Below are positions 1 through 6,436 of a stretch of 23,418 nt of DNA, piece by piece. The stretch spans positions 1 through 23,418 of the forward strand of contig JAIUMB010000012.1 in assembly GCA_022565745.1 (NCBI GenBank), given 5' to 3'. Origin of the DNA: Cryomorphaceae bacterium. GTDB taxonomy: Bacteria; Bacteroidota; Bacteroidia; Flavobacteriales; Schleiferiaceae. Each line of letters starts with the position of its first letter. Position 1 is the stretch's first letter. Both the position numbers and the translations under genes were made by a program. The notes under the pieces were generated by a model. That model made no database searches. It saw only the letters and a list, made by a program, of their open reading frames with translations, and was not told the DNA's origin.

Positions 1-951
1 ATAAGGGCATATGACGGTGAGTTTAACCTTGAATTGATGATGGACTACCTTTGGAAAACCGAATTGAGTTTTCGCTTTGGTAACTTCCCTATGCCCTTGG
101 GGTACGTGAATGTGATGGAAGAACCCACCGCGTTTTTTACGGTAAACCGTCCAGAGGTTGAACGCATCCTAATTCCTACCCAATGGTTAGAGCCTGGTAT
201 TATGGCCTATGGAAAAATTTTTGGCACAGAATACAACATTGGTGTTGTTAAAGGTTTAGATGCTACTGAATTTTCTGAAGGTGCTTGGATTAGACCGTCA
301 CGCTATCACTGGTGGGAAAACCCCCAAGATCTTGCTGGATTTTTGAAATTTGCCTATCACGACATAAAGGACTTAGAAGTGGCAGCAGCTGGATATTACG
401 GCACTGCTAATCGCGGGCATGTAAACCCAGAAACCGGAGACCGAATTAACACCTCGGTGGGTATGGCCACAACTTACATCGATTATACCATAGGCAACGT
501 TTCACTTTTTGGTTTAGGTATGTATGGTTGGCTCAACGGAACCGATGACATTGCCATGGTTCAACGCCATAGAATAATGGACCCACTACAACCTATACCG
601 GTACTCGGAAGCGAAACCTATGGAGGATACGCTGAAATTCGCTGGGATATCTTACCATTTTTAGGTAAAGAAACCGAACACAAATTACCTTTGTTTTTTC
701 GCTATGAGCGCTTAAACACTCACGGCGCCGTTGGTTTTGTCCCCCTAGAACGACGCAGCCCTGTTAATCCCTCAATTCCTTCAGAGCTCAATGAAACCAA
801 TATCACCAATTTGGTATTTGGATTAAATTATCGTCCGGCAAGAAATATTGCCATTAAAGCCAATTACACCCACCGGATAAACGAATCCATGTACGAAAAA
901 TCAAACCTTCAACCAAGTAGAATAGAGTTTGGCTTGGGAATCATTTTCTAG
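1..951 (+). CDS. Outer-membrane porin-like beta-barrel protein, 5'-truncated
   Basis: The frame is open from the first base of the window, so the true start and signal peptide lie upstream. The visible 316 or so residues are rich in alternating aromatic and polar strands, such as LSFRFGNFPMPLGYVN near the start and NLVFGLNYRPARNIAIKANY near the end. The protein ends in phenylalanine after FGLGIIF, the usual C-terminal signature of a protein inserted by the BAM complex. The segment ILIPTQWLEPGIMAYGKIF resembles porin-like proteins of the phosphate-selective (OprO/OprP-like) type in Bacteroidota; this is recalled, not searched. The substrate cannot be inferred. An internal TTG-ATG-ATG at 34-42 could be mistaken for a start, but the coding pattern continues upstream of it. 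Confident as an outer-membrane barrel, much less so on the family. Confidence 0.7.
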   Translation: MRAYDGEFNLELMMDYLWKTELSFRFGNFPMPLGYVNVMEEPTAFFTVNRPEVERILIPTQWLEPGIMAYGKIFGTEYNIGVVKGLDATEFSEGAWIRPSRYHWWENPQDLAGFLKFAYHDIKDLEVAAAGYYGTANRGHVNPETGDRINTSVGMATTYIDYTIGNVSLFGLGMYGWLNGTDDIAMVQRHRIMDPLQPIPVLGSETYGGYAEIRWDILPFLGKETEHKLPLFFRYERLNTHGAVGFVPLERRSPVNPSIPSELNETNITNLVFGLNYRPARNIAIKANYTHRINESMYEKSNLQPSRIEFGLGIIF

Positions 952-1119
952 TAAGGCCTCTGAGGTTATCTTTGCCGAGAATTTTTGATTGATTTTTTGT
1001 TTTTATTTGTTCATAGATGCTTTTTGGTTAAGTCGAGTCTTTTGATATTGCATAGCGGTTTTTGGCGTCAAATTGCAAATTGCAACAATGGCTTTATGCT
1101 GTTGAAGCACACTGTAGTC
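952..1119. other. Intergenic stretch, no gene recognised
   Basis: First part of a 347-base gene-free interval between the porin-like gene and tRNA-Arg. It holds only short frames with no recognisable protein, and no clear hairpin terminator follows the porin-like stop. A small AAATTGCAAATTGCAA near-tandem lies at about 1070-1085. The rest of the interval is the repeat element at 1120-1291. Confidence 0.5.
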
Positions 1120-1291
1120 ATCGGACTTTATAGACAGACACTTGATGAGTCTGCAACAAAAGAAAAGTGGCTGCTCTAGAATGTTCGAGAGTAAGGCTTG
1201 CGAAATTTGAAAAAAACGGAGTTTACACAAAGTAAATGAGTATTTTTCAAATGAGCATAACGCAGCTATCGGACTTTATAGACAGACACTT
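1120..1291. repeat. Short element bounded by 24-bp direct repeats with an internal hairpin
   Basis: Two identical 24-base copies, each beginning ATCGGACTTTATAG and ending CAGACACTT, lie at 1120-1143 and 1268-1291, 148 bases apart. Between them is a nested inverted repeat. The outer arms are ATTTGAAAAA (1205-1214) and TTTTTCAAAT (1243-1252). The inner arms are GTTTAC (1221-1226) and GTAAAT (1232-1237), around a 5-base loop. No frame through it encodes a recognisable transposase. The right copy ends 7 bases before tRNA-Arg. This looks like a dispersed non-coding repeat or the remnant of an insertion element, but copy number elsewhere in the genome is unknown. Confidence 0.6.
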
Positions 1292-1298
1292 ACTTATT

Positions 1299-1370
1299 GG
1301 CCCCGTAGTACAATGGATAGTATATAGGTCTCCGGAACCTAAGATCCAGGTTCGATTCCTGGCGGGGCTA
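1299..1370 (+). tRNA. tRNA-Arg, anticodon CCG
   Basis: A full cloverleaf can be drawn over 72 bases. The acceptor arms are GGCCCCG (1299-1305) and CGGGGCT (1363-1369), with a G-U closing pair and discriminator A at 1370. The anticodon stem TAGGT/ACCTA encloses the loop CTCCGGA, giving anticodon CCG, which reads CGG arginine codons. The T arm is CCAGG-TTCGATT-CCTGG. No CCA is encoded after the discriminator (the next bases are CAC), so it must be added after transcription. The gene lies immediately after the right copy of the 24-bp repeat, and I see no exact TAnnTTTG promoter box upstream. Confidence 0.95.
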
Positions 1371-1402
1371 CACTTTTAAAGCCACCAACAGATATTTGTT
1401 GA

Positions 1403-1725
1403 AGTCAAAATAACCATAATGTTATTTATCAAAGTAGGCGAAAATATAAGCAAGCCTTTGATATATATCTGCAATCTATTGCCGTTATTAAAAACCTTAA
1501 CGACACCGTGGGTTAGCTAATTCTTATAGAAAACTTGGTTTGAATTATGATTGTAATTGTGCTGAAAAAAGTTTTTATAATTTAAAGCAAGGTCTTAGCA
1601 ATAAAGACATCGCCAATGACATTTGCTTGTCTGAAAATACGGTAAAATCACATTTACAGCAGTTGTTTATCAAACTTGATGTCAACAACCGCAGTCAAGT
1701 TGTTATGAAAATTATGCGATTGTGA
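1403..1725 (+). pseudogene. Remnant of a TPR-containing LuxR-type transcriptional regulator
   Basis: Two frames join into one decayed gene. From 1403 to 1513 one frame reads a clear TPR helix pair, with IYQSRRKYKQAFDIYLQSI then AVIKNLNDTVG, and stops at TAG 1514-1516. The frame one base back resumes with LANSYRKLGLNY, the expected start of the next TPR unit. Restoring one T to the TT at 1513-1514 would join them as DTVG-LANSY. Downstream in that frame, GLSNKDIANDICLSENTVKSH and the residues after it (about 1585-1715) form a LuxR/NarL helix-turn-helix. The TPR part is far too short, and there is no membrane helix or sensor segment between the TPR and the DNA-binding domain, so an internal deletion is also likely. 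Intact relatives in Bacteroidota have many TPRs, a membrane helix and this C-terminal domain. A 61-residue ORF starting with TTG at 1540 is the only open part. Confidence 0.75.
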
Positions 1726-1793
1726 TAATGCACTCTTAGATATTGTCAAGCTCAACGTATATTGAAAACAAACCTAAGCCTCACCCTCCGCAC

Positions 1794-1859
1794 AGTCTTA
1801 GTCTCAGTCTCAGTCTTAGTCTCAGTCTTAGTCTTAGTCTTAGTCTTAGTCTTAGTCTT
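1794..1859. repeat. Hexanucleotide tandem repeat (AGTCTT/AGTCTC), 11 units
   Basis: Eleven consecutive 6-base units fill 66 bases. Units 2, 3 and 5 are AGTCTC and the other eight are AGTCTT. On the minus strand the tract reads AAGACT/GAGACT. It overlaps the end of mazG, supplying its last Asp codon (GAC) and stop (TAA). In that frame each unit is GAC followed by TAA or TGA, so the tract is a chain of stop codons. Nearby CCTAAGCC at 1773-1780 is the reverse complement of GGCTTAGG, the unit found in the second tract at 6449-6472. Such a tract is expected to change length by slippage. Confidence 0.95.
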
Positions 1860-2625
1860 TACTCTTCCCCCACAACACCTCCATCTCCTCCAAGCTTAAA
1901 TCATAAAGATTCTTTCCTGCATCAGCCGCTTGCTTTTCCATGGACTGAAAACGGTAGATGAATTTTTTATTGGTCCGTTCCAAGGCAGAATCTGGATTGA
2001 TGCCTGCCAAACGAGCATAATTGATTAGTGAAAATAGCAGATCGCCAAACTCAGCTTCTCTGTCTTCATCACTGCCGTTAACTTGCTCAGCTTCAAATTC
2101 ACCAAACTCCTCTCTCACTTTATCCCAAGCCAGCTCAGCTTTTTCCCAATCAAAGCCAACACCGCGCGCTTTTTCTTGCATACGGAATGCCTTTACCATA
2201 GACGGCAGTGATCGAGGCACCCCATCGAGAACAGATCGATTCTGTTTGTTGCCGAGCTTGATCTTTTCCCAATTGGCCTTTACTTCTTCTTCCGATTCGG
2301 CCTTCACGTCACCATAAATGTGTGGGTGACGCTCTACGAGTTTATCGCAGACGGCGTTCAGTACGTCGCCCATATCAAAAACCTGCTTTTCTGAGGCGAT
2401 TTTTGCGTAAAACACCATATGCAGAGTGATATCGCCAAGCTCTTTTTTAATGTCTTCTAAATCGTTGTCGATAATGGCATCGGCCAATTCAAAGGTTTCC
2501 TCAATGGTCAGGTGTCGCAAGCTCTCAAGCGTTTGTTTGCGATCCCACGGACAGCCCTCTCTCAATTCATCCATGATGGTCAATAAGCGATCGAATGCTT
2601 TTAAAATGTCGGCTCTACTGTTCAT
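1852..2625 (-). CDS. mazG: Nucleoside triphosphate pyrophosphohydrolase MazG
   Basis: MazG hydrolyses NTPs and dNTPs to the monophosphate and pyrophosphate, clearing non-canonical nucleotides and, in E. coli, influencing ppGpp levels. The 257-residue protein has the usual two tandem MazG domains. The N-terminal domain contains LREGCPWDRKQTLESL, then the metal-binding EExxE (E42, E43, E46) and KELGDI with E62 and D65. The C-terminal domain repeats the pattern with REEFGEFEAEQ and EAEFGDLLFSLINYAR. Length matches the two-domain family. The ATG at 2625 is 15 bases after the DUF5606 stop, so it is the last gene of the ruvX-def operon. The stop codon lies inside the hexamer tract, so the gene terminates in repetitive DNA; whole-unit expansion would not change the protein. 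Confidence 0.95.
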   Translation of the reverse strand: MNSRADILKAFDRLLTIMDELREGCPWDRKQTLESLRHLTIEETFELADAIIDNDLEDIKKELGDITLHMVFYAKIASEKQVFDMGDVLNAVCDKLVERHPHIYGDVKAESEEEVKANWEKIKLGNKQNRSVLDGVPRSLPSMVKAFRMQEKARGVGFDWEKAELAWDKVREEFGEFEAEQVNGSDEDREAEFGDLLFSLINYARLAGINPDSALERTNKKFIYRFQSMEKQAADAGKNLYDLSLEEMEVLWGKSKD

Positions 2626-2640
2626 GGATATTGGTCGTTG

Positions 2641-3108
2641 TTATGCTTCTTTTTCAGCGGCCTCCTCAGCTTCTTTGATACGGGCTTCCATTTCTTCGCG
2701 TTCTTTCTCTATAGTGGCAAAAAACTCATCATTAATGATACCTTTTTCCATCAACAAATTGTACCACTGTAAGACTTTCTTCATGTCACTAAAATAGACG
2801 CGCTCCAGGTCTCGTTCCGGCAACATGTCGTCGAAAAACGCCTCCACCTCACTTTTGTTGGATTTGTGACTCAATGCTTGCGGTCCTCCTTCTCTGGTAT
2901 AAAACCGCTTAAACACATCGGCCAACGGCATTTCTTCAGTTTGAGTGTAAATGGCCACATCTCCCAATGACATTACTGGTTGACGAGAAGAGATGGAGGT
3001 TTTTCTTCCATCGAGTAATGATTCGGCAATTACATTGTTTTTACTGCTCGCTTTGAGCAAATACAGTCCGGGTTTCCCACTTACGTGTAAAATATCGCGT
3101 AGTGTCAT
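2641..3108 (-). CDS. DUF5606 family protein
   Basis: A 155-residue cytoplasmic protein of unknown function that I recognise as DUF5606, a family typical of Bacteroidota. The N-terminus MTLRDILHVSGKPGLYLL, the central VMSLGDVAIYTQTEEMPLADV and the later LPERDLERVYFSDMKKVLQWY match the family's characteristic blocks as I recall them. There is no signal peptide or membrane helix. The last 20 or so residues are a charged, Glu/Ala-rich tail. It lies 23 bases after the lipoprotein gene and 15 bases before mazG, in an operon with def and ruvX, an order I recall as common in flavobacteria. That setting suggests a housekeeping role in translation or nucleotide quality control, but this is association only. 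Confidence 0.85.
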   Translation of the reverse strand: MTLRDILHVSGKPGLYLLKASSKNNVIAESLLDGRKTSISSRQPVMSLGDVAIYTQTEEMPLADVFKRFYTREGGPQALSHKSNKSEVEAFFDDMLPERDLERVYFSDMKKVLQWYNLLMEKGIINDEFFATIEKEREEMEARIKEAEEAAEKEA

Positions 3109-3131
3109 AATTGATAATGATGATTAAATGA

Positions 3132-3680
3132 TTATTGAACGTTGTTGTCACTCTCCTGCTCCTTCCACTTGAGTACTTTATCTAGGTCGTCGACGGTGTC
3201 GCGCGCTAAGGTAAGCAGTTCTGCAGCATTGTTGGCCAATTCATGAGTAGGGTATCGCACGAGAAACTCTTCCCACACATCTGCGCTTTTTTCCTTGTCT
3301 TTCCAACGATTTTCGTAAATCAATCCCCGGTAAAAAATGGCATAAGGCGCTCGTTCGTGTTTGGGGTATTTGATGGTTAAGCGGGTGAAAAACTCCATGG
3401 CGGCGTCTTCATTTCCAGGTAGATTATAAGCCACTTCACCTGCTTTGAAAAGCATTTCAGGATCAAGTTGCTCTTTTAAAGCGGCGCGATATGCACGCAG
3501 CAACTGCAACCCCAGCTCCTCGTCTAACTCTTCGGTTGAGAAGGCTTGCTCTTCCAGCTGCTTTAGTTCGTCGTTTTTATTATCTGAGGGCTTTGACTCT
3601 CCACAGCCAATAGCTATGCACAGTGTTAATGTTGCAAAAAGAATAAAGCGTCCCACATTTACAATGTTTTCAATTACCAT
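3132..3680 (-). CDS. Putative lipoprotein with TPR-like repeats
   Basis: This is a 182-residue protein with an N-terminal hydrophobic segment (about residues 11-25) ending in AIGC, a plausible but not ideal lipobox with the lipidated Cys at 26. A charged linker (SKPSDNKNDELKQLEEQ) follows. Residues 75-160 then form helical hairpins with TPR character: FKAGEVAYNLPGNEDAAMEFF, YAIFYRGLIYENRWKDKEKS and WEEFLVRYPTHELANNAAE. The repeated pattern of a chain ending RYP or KYP resembles BamD/YbgF-type outer-membrane TPR lipoproteins. It is probably anchored on the periplasmic side of a membrane and holds partner proteins. It sits between def (13 bases) and DUF5606 (23 bases). The exact function is unknown. 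Confidence 0.75.
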   Translation of the reverse strand: MVIENIVNVGRFILFATLTLCIAIGCGESKPSDNKNDELKQLEEQAFSTEELDEELGLQLLRAYRAALKEQLDPEMLFKAGEVAYNLPGNEDAAMEFFTRLTIKYPKHERAPYAIFYRGLIYENRWKDKEKSADVWEEFLVRYPTHELANNAAELLTLARDTVDDLDKVLKWKEQESDNNVQ

Positions 3681-3693
3681 AGATTTCGAGCAT

Positions 3694-4263
3694 TTACTTT
3701 AAAGGAAATTTCATTCTGTAATTGACCGTAATCTTACCCTTACTAATTTGATTGAGTTTAGATTTTATCATGCGCTTGCGCAAGGGCGACAAGTGATCGG
3801 TAAACAAGATACCGTCAATGTGATCGTATTCGTGTTGAATGACCCGTGCAGCCAAACCAGTAAATGTTTCTTCTTTTTCCTGAAAATTTTCGTCCATGTA
3901 ACGCAGCGTGACCACTTCTGGACGATATACATCTTCTCTCACTTCAGGAATACTCAAACAACCCTCGTTAAAAGCCCAGTCGTCACCGTCTTCTTCAATG
4001 ATATCTGCGTTGATGAACACTTTTTTAAATGCCTTCAATGTCTCGTATTCTTCATCGCCTTCTTCGGCAAATGGGGAGGCATCTACGATGAACAGTCGAA
4101 TGGATTTGCCTATTTGTGGTGCTGCCAAGCCAACGCCTTGAGCATTATACATGGTTTCAAACATATGGTCAATCAAATCTTTTAACCCCTCATAATCAGG
4201 GGAAATATCAACAGCCTTTTTCTTTAAAACCGGGTCGCCGTAAGCAACGATGGGTAATATCAT
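3694..4263 (-). CDS. def: Peptide deformylase
   Basis: Removes the formyl group from the N-terminal methionine of nascent proteins; a metal-dependent cytoplasmic enzyme. All three signature motifs are present in the 189-residue product: GVGLAAPQ (43-50), EGCLSIP (100-106, metal ligand C102) and HEYDH (144-148, ligands H144 and H148, catalytic E145). A longer frame opens at TTG 4290, but that codon lies inside an exact TAnnTTTG promoter box (4288-4295), so the ATG at 4263 is taken as the start; it also begins at the normal family N-terminus MILPIVAYGDPVL. An acidic insertion (EEGDEEYETLKAF) lies between motifs 1 and 2. It follows ruvX closely and precedes the TPR-like lipoprotein, and its own promoter allows expression separately from ruvX. 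Confidence 0.96.
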   Translation of the reverse strand: MILPIVAYGDPVLKKKAVDISPDYEGLKDLIDHMFETMYNAQGVGLAAPQIGKSIRLFIVDASPFAEEGDEEYETLKAFKKVFINADIIEEDGDDWAFNEGCLSIPEVREDVYRPEVVTLRYMDENFQEKEETFTGLAARVIQHEYDHIDGILFTDHLSPLRKRMIKSKLNQISKGKITVNYRMKFPLK

Positions 4264-4287
4264 AAATCTCTCGTTTTTCTCAGAGTG

Positions 4288-4295
4288 CAAAGGTA
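4288..4295 (-). promoter_or_regulatory. Bacteroidota -7 promoter element for def
   Basis: The minus strand reads TACCTTTG, an exact match to TAnnTTTG. It lies 24 bases upstream of the def ATG and just after the ruvX stop. No TTG is found at the 17-23 base spacing of the -33 element, so it may be a weak internal promoter. Confidence 0.6.
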
Positions 4296-4298
4296 CAA

Positions 4299-4718
4299 TT
4301 AATGCTTAGATTGTCGTTCGAGGTATTGCTGTAAAATAATGGTGGCACTAATCAAATCAAGGCGCTCCTTTTTTTGACGCTGTTTCTTTTTTACACCACC
4401 TAAAAACATGCTTTGTTGAGCCATAACCGAGGTATAGCTTTCGTCTTCGCGCGCAATCTCTACCTCTGGGAGTCTTTTTCTAAGTTTGTCTATGAAGGAT
4501 TTGATCTCTGCCTCAACGCGATTGTGATCACCTCGCTCATTTCGCGACTCTCCAATAACAATAACGTCAACCTTTTCCCTTTTACAGAATTCCTCCAAAA
4601 AAGTAAGTAACTTTGCCGGCGGCAAAACGGTAAGTCCACTGGCAATGATTTTCATCGGATCGGTTTCTGCCACACCGCACCGCACCGTTCCGTAGTCTAT
4701 GGCCAATACTTTTCCCAT
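4299..4718 (-). CDS. ruvX: RuvX/YqgF-type RNase H-fold nuclease (putative Holliday junction resolvase, pre-16S rRNA processing)
   Basis: The 139-residue length is normal for the YqgF/RuvX family, small RNase H-like nucleases linked to maturation of the 16S rRNA 5' end and to Holliday junction resolution. The fold opens with LAIDYGTVRCGVAETD (catalytic D8). It continues with VIVIGESRNERGD (E57), where many proteobacterial members have a VGLP-type motif, then the strand ending in DESYTS (D92 or E93) and the late LDLISATIILQQYL (D121). It is the first gene of the minus-strand operon running to mazG. Its ATG lies only 4 bases after an exact TAnnTTTG box, so its mRNA may have no leader. Strong on family, less on which of the two roles dominates here. 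Confidence 0.93.
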   Translation of the reverse strand: MGKVLAIDYGTVRCGVAETDPMKIIASGLTVLPPAKLLTFLEEFCKREKVDVIVIGESRNERGDHNRVEAEIKSFIDKLRKRLPEVEIAREDESYTSVMAQQSMFLGGVKKKQRQKKERLDLISATIILQQYLERQSKH

Positions 4719-4722
4719 GCCA

Positions 4723-4730
4723 CAAAGATA
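4723..4730 (-). promoter_or_regulatory. Bacteroidota -7 promoter element for the ruvX operon
   Basis: The minus strand reads TATCTTTG, exact to TAnnTTTG, with 4 bases between the box and the ruvX ATG. Transcription would start at or next to the A of the ATG. No -33 TTG is seen at normal spacing. The box lies inside the 28-base gap shared with the divergent DUF481-type gene. Confidence 0.6.
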
Positions 4731-4746
4731 ACTTCAAAACATTGCT

Positions 4747-5538
4747 ATGCGCTTAAACCAGATTCTCGTTCTTTTTTTTATTTCCACCTTAACACTTCCA
4801 GCACAAATTCTCAATATTGAAAAATCAAGGATAGAAGTGGATACGGGCGATTATTTCCGCTTTAATACTACACTGAGTTTGTCGTCATTCAACCGCAGCG
4901 CTGATGTTGAAAATCCCGTTAACCTCTTTGGCTTCAATGCACAGTTTAATGCCATTCGCAAAAAAGGAAAACACGCCCTTATTCTCATTAATCAAACCGA
5001 TTATCTTCGCATCAACGAAAACCCTTTTTTAAATACAGGTTTCACCCATATTCGCGGACATTTTTGGCGTGAAAGCAAACGCAGTCTGGAAATATATACT
5101 CAGTATTCATACGACAACTTTAGACAAATGAATCCGCGAATTCTCTTTGGTACCAACGCGCGGTTAGCCATAGTGAAAAATAAAAAAGTTTCACTTTATT
5201 TTGGTGGCGGCCCTGTGTTTGAGTGGGAGCGATGGACTCACCCTCAAACCGATGAAGTTATCAACGTGGAATTTTTAAAACTCAATACCTACACATCATT
5301 TCGCGCATCCATTAACGAAAACATCGACTTTAATACCCTTATCTATTATCAAGTGGGGTACGATGAAAGCATCACCGACTTTCGCCATCGCGTTGCCTTA
5401 ACCTCAAACATAATTACCAAAATCACCCAACGATTAAGCCTCAACATAGGATTTGAAATTCAGTATGAAGACAAACCTATTGTGCCAATTACTCCTCTTA
5501 TCTACAGCATAAGAAATGGACTTAGCTATAGTTTTTAG
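4747..5538 (+). CDS. DUF481-type outer-membrane protein
   Basis: A 263-residue exported protein. Residues 1-19 form a signal peptide (MRLNQILVLFFISTLTLPA, then Q). The rest is a run of amphipathic beta strands such as FRFNTTLSLSSFN, HALILINQTDYLRI, SLYFGGGPVFEWERW and LSLNIGFEIQYEDKP, ending in LSYSF with the C-terminal Phe of BAM-inserted barrels. The pattern matches the DUF481 (YdiY-like) outer-membrane family, whose role is unclear; the assignment is by resemblance. It is transcribed divergently from ruvX with only 28 bases between the two ATG codons. A one-mismatch promoter box (TACTTTTC, 4707-4714) lies inside the ruvX coding region and could serve it. No hairpin terminator is evident after the stop. 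Confidence 0.75.
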   Translation: MRLNQILVLFFISTLTLPAQILNIEKSRIEVDTGDYFRFNTTLSLSSFNRSADVENPVNLFGFNAQFNAIRKKGKHALILINQTDYLRINENPFLNTGFTHIRGHFWRESKRSLEIYTQYSYDNFRQMNPRILFGTNARLAIVKNKKVSLYFGGGPVFEWERWTHPQTDEVINVEFLKLNTYTSFRASINENIDFNTLIYYQVGYDESITDFRHRVALTSNIITKITQRLSLNIGFEIQYEDKPIVPITPLIYSIRNGLSYSF

Positions 5539-5702
5539 CGCTCTATGCACAACTTCAAGCACCAACAAAAATAAAATATTGAATTGAACTCAGGCTTCTA
5601 ATCTCCCCTCATATTACGTAAATATTGACATGAAACCGCGCCGCCAGCTATCAATTTTGAGGTCATTTTAAACCATTTCAAAATTCAAAATAAAAATCTC
5701 AT

Positions 5703-5762
5703 CTTGTAAACGATCAAACAAGGACTTTCCCCGAACCAAACGTCCCTTTACTTGTTTACTTG
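5703..5762 (+). promoter_or_regulatory. Cluster of CTTGT-type half-sites upstream of the TetR-family gene
   Basis: CTTGTAAAC (5703-5711), its inverted relative TCAAACAAG (5714-5722) and CTTGTTTAC (5751-5759) lie in the 75 bases before the regulator's ATG. The last copy is part of an exact tandem of TTTACTTG (5747-5754, 5755-5762). CTTGT-N10-ACAAG (5703-5722) and AAACAAG-N28-CTTGTTT (5716-5757) form dyads, as expected for an autoregulatory operator. No promoter box is evident. The rest of the 238-base gap (5539-5702) shows nothing I recognise. Confidence 0.35.
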
Positions 5763-5776
5763 GGAAAGAATTTTAT

Positions 5777-6436
5777 ATGGCAACGAAAACATCAACCCAA
5801 AAAAAGAAAACCGTTAATATCCGTGAGGCTTACATCACTTATGTGCTCCTAGAAGGCAAAAAACCAAAAAGCGTGTTTGCCTTTTGTCACGAGAACGGGA
5901 TAGATGAAAGTGTCTTTTACGAAAAATACACATCATTTGAGCATATTGAAGAGGACGTATGGCGTCACTTGGTCGAAGAAACCATCGAGATGTTGCGAAA
6001 CGCTGAAGGGTTCGACGGCTATAGTGCTCGCGAGAAAATCCTCGGCTTTTATTTTACCTTTTTCCAAGAAGCACTTAATAAAAGGAGCTTTATTCGTTAC
6101 AGTTGTCCAGCCGACATGAAGGGTTGGCGAATTCCCAATTTACCAATGAAGGCCACCAAAGAGTCCTTCAACGACTTTGCAGAAAATGTTTTGGCCCTCG
6201 GCGTTGAAAGTGGCGAAATTGCAAATCGAGATAAGGTCAATAACTATTACAAAGACCTCATGTGGATGCAGTTTCAGTTTCTGATTCAATTCTGGATCAG
6301 AGACAACTCTAAAGGGTTTGAAAAAACCGATGCCGCCATTGAAAAATCTGTTAATGTATGGTTTGATTTGATAGAGCGCGGTGCGCTGGAATCGGCCATA
6401 GATTTTGGTCGATTTATGTTGCAGCAGATGAAATAG
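5777..6436 (+). CDS. TetR-family transcriptional regulator
   Basis: A 219-residue, all-helical protein with a Lys/Thr-rich N-terminal arm (residues 1-13). An N-terminal helix-turn-helix follows at about residues 14-60: REAYITYVLLEGKKPKS, then VFAFCHENGIDESVFYEKY, where YEKYTSFEHIEEDVW corresponds to the usual end of the TetR DNA-binding domain. Residues 75-215 are a helical ligand or dimerisation domain, rich in aromatic residues (FYFTFFQEAL, YKDLMWMQFQFLIQFW). The ligand is unknown. It lies 135 bases upstream of an ABC1/UbiB-type kinase in the same direction, so it probably controls that gene and itself. The CTTGT half-sites before its ATG are candidate operators. A hexamer tract begins at the base after its TAG stop. 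Confidence 0.8.
   Translation: MATKTSTQKKKTVNIREAYITYVLLEGKKPKSVFAFCHENGIDESVFYEKYTSFEHIEEDVWRHLVEETIEMLRNAEGFDGYSAREKILGFYFTFFQEALNKRSFIRYSCPADMKGWRIPNLPMKATKESFNDFAENVLALGVESGEIANRDKVNNYYKDLMWMQFQFLIQFWIRDNSKGFEKTDAAIEKSVNVWFDLIERGALESAIDFGRFMLQQMK

Noticed and set aside
985..1230. Two short open frames on opposite strands in the gap before tRNA-Arg
   Set aside because: They cover the direct-repeat and hairpin element and match no protein pattern I recognise; treated as non-coding repeat.
1120..1291. CRISPR-like array
   Set aside because: There are only two repeat copies, the spacer-like interval is 124 bases with a hairpin, and no cas genes are present.
1743..1961. Open frame rich in Ser-Leu repeats
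   Set aside because: It is a translation of the AGTCTT/AGTCTC hexamer tract plus the antisense of the mazG end; there is no coding support.
3748..4185. 145-residue plus-strand frame
   Set aside because: It is fully antisense to the certain def gene and has no recognisable motifs.
4264..4290. N-terminal extension of peptide deformylase from TTG 4290
   Set aside because: The TTG is part of the promoter box TACCTTTG; the family begins at the ATG at 4263.
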